Shown here one piece after another: positions 1 to 6,488 of a stretch of 8,233 bases of DNA. The notes under the pieces are model-generated. The model was not told the origin of the DNA. It did no database searches and saw nothing but the letters and a program-made list of their open reading frames with translations. A program made the position numbers and the translations under genes. Position 1 is the stretch's first letter; every line of letters starts with the position of its first letter. The DNA is from Phycisphaerae bacterium (lineage in GTDB: Bacteria; Planctomycetota; Phycisphaerae; Phycisphaerales; SM1A02): the NCBI GenBank assembly GCA_030432455.1, contig JAUIHC010000115.1, positions 1 through 8,233 on the forward strand, read 5' to 3'.

Positions 1-60
1 TGGTTCGGCCCCGCGGACCGCTGCTCGCTGCCGGGCGATCCGAGCCGGTTCCTCGCCTGA
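1..60 (+). CDS. Possible 3' end of an upstream gene (partial)
   Basis: Frame 1 is open from the first base and ends in TGA at 58-60, giving a 19-residue tail, WFGPADRCSLPGDPSRFLA. The tail has ordinary composition, and the next convincing gene begins 129 bases later on the same strand, which fits an upstream gene ending here. The stretch is too short to identify a family. It may also be chance, since open frames are long in DNA this rich in GC. Confidence 0.3.
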   Translation, partial: WFGPADRCSLPGDPSRFLA

Positions 61-179
61 ACGGGCCGCCCACAGGCGTGGCCTTCGCCTTGCTTGGGGA
101 GAATCCTTGGAGTCGGCGAGGTCTTCCACTACGCTGCAGACGGAGGTCGATCGGTCCGGAGTCGACCCCATCCGACGAC

Positions 180-183
180 GGAG
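180..183 (+). promoter_or_regulatory. Ribosome binding site that decides the peptidase start
   Basis: GGAG lies six bases before the ATG at 190. The same frame is open further upstream (to about 94), but that extension has no comparable site and would put charged residues ahead of the hydrophobic signal segment. The site therefore favours the start at 190. Confidence 0.5.
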
Positions 184-189
184 TCCATC

Positions 190-2103
190 ATGGCGATTCT
201 CAGCTTCGGGATGCACATCGCGCTCGCGGCCGCGGTTCTTCCCTTCATCGCATCTGGCTCGACCGGCGATTCGCAGCCGCCGATTCCGTCGGCCACCGTC
301 GCAGGTCCGCAGCAGGAGACTCGCCGACTTCGTCTTCTCGACGGCGAACTGCTCACCGCGATCGAAACCACCAGCACGCCCTACGCGTGGGAGGGACGCA
401 TCATCGAGGGCGCGAGCCACGATGCCTCCACGGGGAATGACGGTCGACTCATCGAGGTCGTCACCGCCTTCGGCCCCGTGACGGTCGCCTGGCTCTCGGA
501 CGGCCGGTGCCTGCAGCGTCTCCCGATCGGTGACGGTCGTTTCCGGCTGCACGACGAACCGCTGACCGACCCGGGCTGCCAAGCACTGCCCCCTTCGCAG
601 GATGATCGCGACGACCATGCGGCCGCCCGTCTCGGCGGCGACTGCGACGACGGCGACACCCTCGATGTCCTGGTCAAGTGGACACCCGCCGCCCGTATCC
701 AGGCAGGCGGCGAGGTCGCGATCCGGTCCCTCGCCGAGGCATCGGTCGCCATCAGCAACCATGTCTATGCGACCAGCGACATCCGAGTGCGGATGCGAGC
801 GGTCGGATACGGCGAGACCGAGGCGTACGATCAGGACTCGACCGATCAAGTTCTCAATCACCTTCGGGTGATCGGCGACGGTTTCCTCGATTCGGTCCAC
901 GCCGAACGCGAACTCGTGGGCGCCGATCTCGTGGCCCTGATCCAGGGAACCAGTTCCTACTGGTGCGGCGTGGCGTACCTGCTCGGCGTGCCGGCCTCCG
1001 ACTACGGTTTCAGTTGCACCGTCTGGTCGTGCGCCCTCGGCAATCTGACCTTCACCCACGAGGTCGGTCACAATCAGGGATGCTGCCACGCTCCCGGCGA
1101 CGGTGGCGGCTGCACGACGGGCGGCGTCTTCCCCTACTCGACCGGCCATCGCTTCACCGGTGACAGTGGCACGCTCTGGCGGACGGTCATGGCCTACAGC
1201 CCGGGAGCCCGCTGGCCGCGTCTCTCGAATCCCGACGTCCTGCATGACGGCACACCCACCGGCCTCCCGGGCGAGAACGGCTCGGACAACGCCCGGACGA
1301 TCCGCGAGACCGCGGTGACCATGGCGAACTTCCGCTGCAGCGTGATTCCCGAAGACGGATCCACGACGCATCTCATCTCGCCGGAGCTCGTTCCGCCAAC
1401 CAACGGCGCATCCGTCTCGTTCACCGCGACCGGCCTTCCCGCCGCCGATCCGGATGGATCGGTGCTGATCGAAGCCGTGGCGGTCGCGGATCTCGACGCC
1501 GCGAACGAACTGCTCTCGCTGCGACTCGGGAATCTCGATCTTGGGCCTCTGGTCGGGGCGAGCGGCGAAGGGTCATGCCAGACCACGTCGGATGCCCTGG
1601 AGGTGGCGGCCGCGATCTTCAACGCCGAACTCATCGACGGCGACCTTCCGATCACGATCGTGGCATCCACCAGCGTCGGGGCCGAGTGCCCCGCGACGGA
1701 ACTCCGCATCACCGCCCGCTACGTGGCCGCCGAGGATCCATGCGGCACCGTCGACAGCGACGGAGACGGGACCGCCGACGGCTGCGACGCTTGCCCGAGC
1801 GATCCCGAAAAGACCGATCCCGGACTCTGCGGGTGTGGAATCGCCGAGACCGACTCGGACGGAGACGGCACGCCCGACTGTCTCGATGGCTGCCCTTTCG
1901 ATCCCGAGAGCATCGATCCCGCGGACTGCAACTGCGGCCCCGCCGACGTGGATCTGGATGGCGATGTGGACATCGACGACATCATCGCGGTCATCGTCGC
2001 CTGGAATGACCTCGGTGACGTCCCCGCGGACTGCAACGACGACGGTCGGGTCGATGGGGCCGACCTGGCGATCGTGCTGGGTTCCTTCGGCACCTGCGGC
2101 TGA
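190..2103 (+). CDS. Secreted metzincin-type zinc metallopeptidase with TSP3-like calcium repeats and dockerin-like tail
   Basis: A 637-residue exported protein that probably cleaves proteins outside the cytoplasm. Residues 1 to about 24 form a hydrophobic signal segment (MHIALAAAVLPFIASG). The catalytic domain spans about 156-345. It carries the complete metzincin zinc motif HEVGHNQGCCH, with H290, H294 and H300 as presumed ligands and E291 as the catalytic base. A Met-turn (VMAYS, M334) follows 34 residues later, as in reprolysin-like M12B-type peptidases. Residues about 391-515 look like a beta-rich accessory domain. Residues about 522-580 hold two cysteine-bearing DSDGDGT repeats like thrombospondin type 3 calcium repeats. 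The last 52 residues (586-637) contain two EF-hand-like loops, DLDGDVDIDD and DCNDDGRVDGAD, typical of planctomycete dockerin-like tails. The many cysteines suit an oxidising compartment. The fold and zinc site are clear; the substrate is unknown. The gene converges with the DUF2237 gene, leaving a 19-nt gap and no visible terminator. Confidence 0.88.
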   Translation: MAILSFGMHIALAAAVLPFIASGSTGDSQPPIPSATVAGPQQETRRLRLLDGELLTAIETTSTPYAWEGRIIEGASHDASTGNDGRLIEVVTAFGPVTVAWLSDGRCLQRLPIGDGRFRLHDEPLTDPGCQALPPSQDDRDDHAAARLGGDCDDGDTLDVLVKWTPAARIQAGGEVAIRSLAEASVAISNHVYATSDIRVRMRAVGYGETEAYDQDSTDQVLNHLRVIGDGFLDSVHAERELVGADLVALIQGTSSYWCGVAYLLGVPASDYGFSCTVWSCALGNLTFTHEVGHNQGCCHAPGDGGGCTTGGVFPYSTGHRFTGDSGTLWRTVMAYSPGARWPRLSNPDVLHDGTPTGLPGENGSDNARTIRETAVTMANFRCSVIPEDGSTTHLISPELVPPTNGASVSFTATGLPAADPDGSVLIEAVAVADLDAANELLSLRLGNLDLGPLVGASGEGSCQTTSDALEVAAAIFNAELIDGDLPITIVASTSVGAECPATELRITARYVAAEDPCGTVDSDGDGTADGCDACPSDPEKTDPGLCGCGIAETDSDGDGTPDCLDGCPFDPESIDPADCNCGPADVDLDGDVDIDDIIAVIVAWNDLGDVPADCNDDGRVDGADLAIVLGSFGTCG

Positions 2104-2122
2104 ACCAGATCGGTCGCACAGG

Positions 2123-2521
2123 TCATGCATCCACGGCGGACGCCCTCAGTCGCTCGAGGTCGCAGATCTCGAGCGTCCGCGCGTGGGTCGCGGCGAGCAC
2201 CACCTGCGGTGCCATGCCCGCCTCGTCGGCCTGCCGCCATCGGGCCGCACAGAGACACCAGCGATCGCCCGCCTTCAAGCCCGGAAACCCCCACTCCGGC
2301 CGGGGCGTCGAGAGATCGTTTCCGGCCGATCGACTGAACGCGAGAAAGTCGTCGGTCATCACGCAGCACACGCTGTGCACGCCATGATCGTCCTCGCCGC
2401 TGCGACAGCATCCGTCGCGGTAGAAGCCGGTCATCGGATCGGTCGAACAGGGAATGAGCGGATCACCCAACACGTTGCGGTCGGCGGCGTCGGCGCGGTC
2501 GTGGTCGATGGCGCGGATCAT
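2123..2521 (-). CDS. DUF2237 family protein
   Basis: A 132-residue soluble protein that I recognise as DUF2237, a family without an established function. Nearly its whole length is the conserved domain. Landmarks are NVLG at 16-19, C25, TGFYRDGCC at 31-39, H49 and C52, GNDLSTPRPEWGFPGLK at 67-83, and GDRWCLCAARW at 85-95. The repeated conserved cysteines and histidine (C25, C38, C39, H49, C52, C89, C91) suggest metal binding or redox chemistry, but this is inference. The ATG at 2521 overlaps the marC-family stop as ATGA, and GGGAG lies about ten bases upstream, so the two genes are probably translationally coupled. It is the last gene of the photolyase operon. A longer frame runs upstream, but it only shadows marC and the photolyase gene. 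Length is normal for the family. Confidence 0.9.
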   Translation of the reverse strand: MIRAIDHDRADAADRNVLGDPLIPCSTDPMTGFYRDGCCRSGEDDHGVHSVCCVMTDDFLAFSRSAGNDLSTPRPEWGFPGLKAGDRWCLCAARWRQADEAGMAPQVVLAATHARTLEICDLERLRASAVDA

Positions 2522-3255
2522 CGTGTCTGGACTCCCTGAGTCGGCGCCGCGGGGTCTCGAGTGATCTCGGCCTCGACCTCCTCGACCAGTGCCGGCATGA
2601 TCTTCTTCGCGCCCGCCCCGAAGGACTGCTCGAATCCAGTGAGCATCATGTCCGCCGCGATCGCGACGAGAATGAGCCCCATGAACCGCAGCACGATCTG
2701 CTGCACGCTCGGGGTGATGAGCTTCCCGAGCACGCTGGTGAGTGCGAAGCACGCACCGAGCACGAGGGTGAGTGCCGCCGCCCCGACCGCGGCCCCGACC
2801 TGACCCGCGAACGTGGGCACCGCGGCGGCCGCGGTGACGACGGTCGTGATCGATCCGGGGCCCGCGAGAATCGGCATCGCCAGCGGGACCATGAGCGAAG
2901 AGTCGACCGCGGCCTCCTTGCCGGCCACGTCGTCGAGCGCGTCCTTGCCCGACTCGGTGTGATGGCTGGAATTCTCGCCGCCCCCGAGCATCTTGAAACC
3001 GATGCCGAGCACGATGAGTCCGCCCGCCAGCTGGAAGGCGGGCAGGGAGATCCCGAACGCGTCGAGGATCGCGGTGCCTCCGAACGCGGCGCCCACGAGG
3101 ATGATCATCACGTAGATCGTGACCTTGATCGACGCTCGCAGCACAAACGACGCGGGAAGTCCCCCGGTCATCGAGATGAAGATCCCGGCGTTGCCGATCG
3201 GGTTCATCATGGCGAAGAGCCCGAGGAACGCCTTCAGGAAGGTTGGGGTGTCCAT
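2518..3255 (-). CDS. MarC family integral membrane protein
   Basis: A 245-residue inner-membrane protein of the MarC/UPF0056 family. Hydrophobic segments lie at about 5-28, 43-63, 70-90, 121-141, 150-175 and 185-210, matching the usual six-helix plan. Diagnostic motifs are NPIGN at 18-22 in helix 1 and PLAMPILAGPGSITT at 124-138 at the start of the second half; the two halves reflect the internal duplication of the family. A hydrophilic loop of about 28 residues (93-120) separates them. The C-terminal 30 residues are polar and acidic, a little longer than usual. The family's transport role is unproven; the old link of E. coli MarC to multidrug resistance was not upheld. The gene starts 42 nt after the photolyase stop and ends in an ATGA overlap with the DUF2237 gene, so it is probably transcribed with both. 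No strong Shine-Dalgarno site precedes its ATG. Confidence 0.9.
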   Translation of the reverse strand: MDTPTFLKAFLGLFAMMNPIGNAGIFISMTGGLPASFVLRASIKVTIYVMIILVGAAFGGTAILDAFGISLPAFQLAGGLIVLGIGFKMLGGGENSSHHTESGKDALDDVAGKEAAVDSSLMVPLAMPILAGPGSITTVVTAAAAVPTFAGQVGAAVGAAALTLVLGACFALTSVLGKLITPSVQQIVLRFMGLILVAIAADMMLTGFEQSFGAGAKKIMPALVEEVEAEITRDPAAPTQGVQTR

Positions 3256-3297
3256 GCGGGTGACTGTACCGGGATCGAAGGAGCGGGCGTCGATCGC

Positions 3298-4908
3298 TCA
3301 GTCGCGAACCACGCCCAGTCGGCGGCGGAGGTCGACCGCGGTTCCGACGATCGACGCTCGCTCGTCCGGATCGAGTCGATCGACGTTCTTCAGCGGAATC
3401 GCCATGCGACGGTTGCCGCGGAGCCGTTCGCGGTGGCGGATCAGGAAGTCCCAGTAGAAGACGTTGAACGGGCAGGCGTCCTCGCCGCTGCGGGCCTTGC
3501 GGTTCCAACGGCAGCTCTTGCAGTGGTTGCTCATCTTGCCGATGTAGTTCGCGCTGGCGGCGTAGGGTTTGGTGCCGACCACGCCGCCGTCGGCGTGCAT
3601 CACCATGCCGAGGGCGTTCGGGAGCGTCACCCAGTCGATCGCATCGACGAACATCGCGAGGTACCAGTCCGACACCTGCCGAGGCTCGATACCCGCGATC
3701 AACGCGAAGTTGCCGGTGATCATGAGCCGCTGGATGTGATGGCCGTAGCCGAACTCGACGACCTGGCCGATCGCATCCCGAAGACACGCGAGATCGGTGT
3801 CGCCGGTCCAGTACCACTCGGGAAGTGTTCCGTGCTCGTCGAGCGTGTTTCGTCCTGCGTAGTCCTCACCTTCCGTCCAGTAGACGCCGCGGATGAACTC
3901 ACGCCAGCCGAGGATCTGCCGCACGAACCCCTCGACGCTCTCGATCGCCGCGTCGCCCCGCTCGTACGCGGCGACCGCGGCGTCGATGCACTCGCGGGGA
4001 TCGAGCAGCTGAAGGTTGATCGCGGGCGAGAGCAGCGAGTGGTTGAGAAACGGCTCGTTGGTCCACATCGCGTCCTGATACCGACCGAAGTCGGGGAGCC
4101 GCTTCTCGATGAAGTCGTCGAGCATGCGCCGGGCGTCGGCAGGCGTCGTCGCCCAGACGAACCGCTCGAGTCGCCCGGGGGCGTCGGGAAACCGCTCGGC
4201 GACCAGTCGGATCACCTCCAGCGTGAGCTCGTCGGGTTCGGGGAACCAGGGCGGCGGCACGGTCGGGGCGTGCTTGAACGACTGGCGATTGGCGTGATCG
4301 TGACTCCAGGCGCCGCCGACCGGCGAGCCGTCGGACTCGAGGAGCACACCGAGTCGCGTGCGCTCCTTCCGGTAGAAGTGATCCATGACGATCGACTTGC
4401 GACCTTCGCGGAAGCGGGCGAAATCGGCGGGCGTCGTGAGGAACGCGGGGTCCTCGTCGAGGACGAGTTCGACGCCCGCGTCTCGACAGGCACGCTCGAC
4501 GAGTCGAAGCATCCGCCACTCGCCCGGGCGACGAACGCGGACGCGGGTGGCCCCGAGTCGTCGGATCGCCGCGACGAGGGCCTGACCGAAGTCGCCGGAG
4601 GGTTCGACCCCCGAGGGGGCATCGGTCGAGTCGAGCGTCGTGTAGTCGAGAGGCACGCCGCGGGCCGCAAGGTCGAGCGCGTGGTGACGCATGGCGGCGA
4701 GGAAGAGGGCGATCCGCTGCCGGTGGCTGGGGACGTGCGTGGACTCCCCCGCCGCCTCGATCATGACCACCGCATCATGTTCCCGATCGATCCCGGACAG
4801 CCATCCGCCGCCGTTCTCGGAGAGGGGCGTGAGCTGATCGCCCAGCACGAGGGCGATGGTCTCGGCGGCATCGGGTGGCGGCGGAAGAAGGCGGCGAAAG
4901 TGGGACAT
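3298..4908 (-). CDS. Iron-sulfur bacterial photolyase/cryptochrome (FeS-BCP, PhrB/CryB-like)
   Basis: A 536-residue flavoprotein of the 'deoxyribodipyrimidine photolyase-related' family (PhrB of Agrobacterium, CryB of Rhodobacter). Known members use light and FAD to repair (6-4) photoproducts, or act in blue-light signalling, and carry a lumazine antenna and a [4Fe-4S] cluster. The N-terminal antenna domain begins with IALVLGDQL at 18-26 and includes the characteristic AMRHHALDL. The FAD/DNA-binding C-terminal half contains LGWREFIRGVYW and MVMHADGGVVGTKPYAASANYIGKMS-type sequence. Four cysteines, C375, C463, C466 and C479, are spaced 88, 3 and 13 apart, identical to the cluster ligands I recall for PhrB (350, 438, 441, 454), so the cluster is probably intact. 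I chose the ATG at 4908 because LGDQL then sits near the N-terminus as in relatives. A GTG at 5001 would add 31 arginine-rich residues and falls inside a hairpin. It is the first gene of a probable operon with marC and DUF2237, divergent from the CarH-like regulator. Repair versus signalling cannot be decided from sequence. Confidence 0.93.
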   Translation of the reverse strand: MSHFRRLLPPPPDAAETIALVLGDQLTPLSENGGGWLSGIDREHDAVVMIEAAGESTHVPSHRQRIALFLAAMRHHALDLAARGVPLDYTTLDSTDAPSGVEPSGDFGQALVAAIRRLGATRVRVRRPGEWRMLRLVERACRDAGVELVLDEDPAFLTTPADFARFREGRKSIVMDHFYRKERTRLGVLLESDGSPVGGAWSHDHANRQSFKHAPTVPPPWFPEPDELTLEVIRLVAERFPDAPGRLERFVWATTPADARRMLDDFIEKRLPDFGRYQDAMWTNEPFLNHSLLSPAINLQLLDPRECIDAAVAAYERGDAAIESVEGFVRQILGWREFIRGVYWTEGEDYAGRNTLDEHGTLPEWYWTGDTDLACLRDAIGQVVEFGYGHHIQRLMITGNFALIAGIEPRQVSDWYLAMFVDAIDWVTLPNALGMVMHADGGVVGTKPYAASANYIGKMSNHCKSCRWNRKARSGEDACPFNVFYWDFLIRHRERLRGNRRMAIPLKNVDRLDPDERASIVGTAVDLRRRLGVVRD

Positions 4909-4997
4909 CGGCGGGACGGGGTTCGACCGACGGATCGGTCCGGACGCGACCGAGACGAGAACGCGGCGGGAATCCGGCGACGCGCGGGCACGACGAA

Positions 4998-5033
4998 GCA
5001 CGGCGGCCGCGACCGAAGTCGCAGCCGCCGTGC
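4998..5033. other. Strong imperfect hairpin upstream of the photolyase gene
   Basis: GCACGGCGGC at 4998-5007 pairs perfectly with GCCGCCGTGC at 5024-5033. After one C/A mismatch, GCGAC at 5009-5013 pairs with GTCGC at 5018-5022 around a CGAA tetraloop, for 15 base pairs in 36 nt. It lies 90 bp before the photolyase ATG. If transcription from the array side reads through, it would form in the 5' leader. Neither strand has a T-run after it, so it does not look like a standard intrinsic terminator. It may be a leader structure, a mark of a small mobile palindrome, or a block to read-through from the array. Confidence 0.65.
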
Positions 5034-5080
5034 GAGATGGGGTGGCATGGATGCGAGACGGAGTGTAGCCAACAATCGTT

Positions 5081-5369
5081 CAAACCGTCCACCCGGCGGC
5101 CCTGAATTGAGGACAGGCACCGACCGCACCCCCTGAATTGGGGTCAGGCACCGACCACACCCCTGAATTGGGGTCAGGCACCGACCACACCCCTGAATTG
5201 GGGACAGGCACCGACCGCACCCCCGAATTGGGGACAGGCACCGACCGCACCCAATTGGGGACAGGCACCGACCGCACCCTGAATTGGGGACAGGCACCGA
5301 CCACACAAACCGTCCACCCGGCGGCCCTGAATTGGGGACAGGCACCGACCACACCGACCGCACCGACCA
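5081..5369. repeat. Tandem array of eight ~30-nt repeats
   Basis: Eight copies share the core AATTGGGGWCAGGCACCGAC. The AATTG of each begins at 5105, 5136, 5166, 5196, 5226, 5253, 5282 and 5330, giving spacings of 31, 30, 30, 30, 27, 29 and 48. Copies are nearly identical. Copy 1 has TTGAGG for TTGGGG, copies 2 and 3 have GGGGTCAG and are identical to each other, copy 5 has CCCG for CCTG, and copy 6 lacks three bases at its left end. The tail alternates between ACCGCACC and ACCACACC. After copy 8 the array breaks down into three 9-nt units, CACCGACCR (5343-5369). The spacings are not multiples of three, so this is not a coding repeat. A reverse-strand core of the type GGTGCCTG(A/T)CCCCAATT resembles short repeats I associate with REP-type elements spread by RAYT transposases, but that link is from memory. 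No transposase lies in the window. Confidence 0.9.
5306..5325. repeat. Second copy of the array's left-flank sequence
   Basis: CAAACCGTCCACCCGGCGGC occurs exactly at 5081-5100, just before copy 1, and again at 5306-5325, just before copy 8. In both places it is followed directly by CCTGAATTG. The array therefore has a higher-order 225-bp repeat: flank plus first unit has been duplicated, or a flank-plus-unit element inserted twice. This also explains the 48-base gap between copies 7 and 8. Confidence 0.85.
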
Positions 5370-5475
5370 CGCCCGCCACGCGGACCCGCCCGTCTCGGCG
5401 TCGGGTTGCCGAACCGGCCAGATCGGCCGTACCGTTCAACGCCTCCCCCACCACGAGCCGCGGACGCCCTCCTCA

Positions 5476-6399
5476 TTGGCTGCCAACAGCAACCCCAAAC
5501 TTCTTTCACCCAAGGACTTGGCTCTGGCGATCGGGGCCAGCGAGTCGTCCTTGAAGCGATGGACCGATCAGGGGCTCCTCGTCGTGTCCCGCACCGCGGG
5601 CGGCCATCGCCGGATCCCGCTCCCCGAGGCCATTCGATTCGTCCGCTCCCGTCGACTCCCGCTCGTCAAGCCGGAGATCCTCGGTCTCCCCGCGAGCTTC
5701 GGCGTCGAGAGCGACCTCCGGCCAGGCGAGCACGATCGCCCCGACGACGTCTTCACCGACCTCCTTCGGGCCGGCCATGACATCGGCGCCCGCAACCACC
5801 TCGTCGAACGGTTCATGCGGGGCGAGACGATCGCCGCCCTCGCCGACGGCCCCATTCGTTCCGCGATGCGCGACCTCGGCGAGTTCTGGAAGCAGGGCCC
5901 CGAGGGCATCCTCATCGAGCACCGCGCCACCGAGATCTGCGCGATGGTCATTCAGGATCTCCGCAGCATGGTGACGCCGGAACAGCCCCGCGGCACCGCG
6001 ATCGGCGGCTCACTCGGCGGAGACCCCTACAAGCTGCCCCCGCTCATCGCCGCGAGCGTCCTCAACGAGTGCGGGGTCCATGCGGTCAATCTCGGTGCCG
6101 ACACCCCCGTCGAGGTGCTGGAGATCGCCGCGTTCGGTCCCGAAACGGACGAACGACCGGACATCCTGTGGCTCAATGCGAGCAGCGTCAGCGACCCCGA
6201 CACCGCGAGCCGACGAATCGCCGAGCTCGCCGCCCGGTGTACGAACGCAGGCATCCTGTTCTGCATCGGCGGCCGGGAAGCCCACCGACTGGAACTCGGC
6301 GACAGCGCGGGAATCGTCGTGCACGACTCGATGCGGGCCTTCGCCGCCACGATCCTCGACCATCTCCCCGAGCCGCGCGGGTCTCGCGCCACCGACTGA
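5476..6399 (+). CDS. CarH/LitR-like MerR-family regulator with cobalamin-binding-type domain
   Basis: A probable DNA-binding transcriptional regulator of 307 residues. Residues about 10-48 form a MerR-type winged HTH (LSPKDLALAIGASESSLKRW, then the wing RTAGGHRR at 39-46). Residues about 85-165 match the helical B12-binding domain, and about 172-300 the Rossmann-like one (VNLGADTPVEVL, then GILFCIGG). The capping motif Wx9EH is exact: W138, E148, H149. In light-sensing CarH proteins a histidine just after the Trp and the DxHxxG-like histidine coordinate cobalt; here these positions appear to be K139 and Y185 (GGDPYKLP). Cobalamin binding and light response are therefore uncertain. CarH and LitR relatives repress photolyase and carotenoid genes in the dark, and a photolyase gene diverges from this one. 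The start is difficult: no ATG or GTG lies in frame between the array and the HTH, so TTG at 5476 is the best choice and has no clear Shine-Dalgarno site. A TTG at 5284 would translate the repeats. Confidence 0.85.
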   Translation: MAANSNPKLLSPKDLALAIGASESSLKRWTDQGLLVVSRTAGGHRRIPLPEAIRFVRSRRLPLVKPEILGLPASFGVESDLRPGEHDRPDDVFTDLLRAGHDIGARNHLVERFMRGETIAALADGPIRSAMRDLGEFWKQGPEGILIEHRATEICAMVIQDLRSMVTPEQPRGTAIGGSLGGDPYKLPPLIAASVLNECGVHAVNLGADTPVEVLEIAAFGPETDERPDILWLNASSVSDPDTASRRIAELAARCTNAGILFCIGGREAHRLELGDSAGIVVHDSMRAFAATILDHLPEPRGSRATD

Positions 6400-6488
6400 G
6401 CCCCGGCCACGTCCCGCCTCGCCTCCCCCGATCCGACGAGGGACGCGGGATCGAGGCACCTGGACGGCGTCGCATATGCTCGATCGAC

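Larger units (their letters stand above)
4909..5475. other. Divergent intergenic region between the photolyase operon and the CarH-like regulator
   Basis: The 567-bp gap must hold the promoters of both divergent genes. It contains a long hairpin (4998-5033), a tandem repeat array (5081-5369) and about 106 bp of unrepeated sequence before the regulator start. I see no convincing sigma-70 promoter for either gene. The best plus-strand match, TTGCCG at 5406-5411 with TACCGT at 5430-5435, is weak. I see no TGTACA-like site of the kind linked to some CarH proteins. Frames through the region stay open only because the repeats lack stops; nothing in them looks like a protein. Confidence 0.6.

Noticed and set aside
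2104..2122. Bidirectional terminator between the converging peptidase and DUF2237 genes
   Set aside because: The 19-nt gap shows no stem-loop or T-run.
2522..3817. Long N-terminal extension of the DUF2237 gene
   Set aside because: The frame is open but antiparallel in reading to nothing known: it is an out-of-frame, arginine-rich shadow of marC and the photolyase gene. The conserved domain begins just after the ATG at 2521.
4909..5001. Longer photolyase starting at the GTG at 5001
   Set aside because: It adds 31 arginine- and serine-rich residues not expected in the family, and its start lies in the stem of the hairpin.
5064..5070. Second MntR site, TGTAGCC
   Set aside because: Only one half-site is present; the inverted half does not follow, and a 7-mer can occur by chance.
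2959..5136. A 725-residue open frame on the plus strand
   Set aside because: It lies antisense to marC and the photolyase gene and follows their codon structure in GC-rich DNA. Its translation is charged and shows no domain, while the minus-strand products are clear family members.
5081..5369. CRISPR array
   Set aside because: The ~30-nt units abut each other with no unique spacers between them, and no cas gene is present.
5138..5554. Repeat protein with 10-residue TPELGTGTDR-type units
   Set aside because: The frame is open only because the 30-nt repeat lacks stops. Several frames on both strands are equally open, and unit spacings of 31, 29 and 27 do not preserve one frame.
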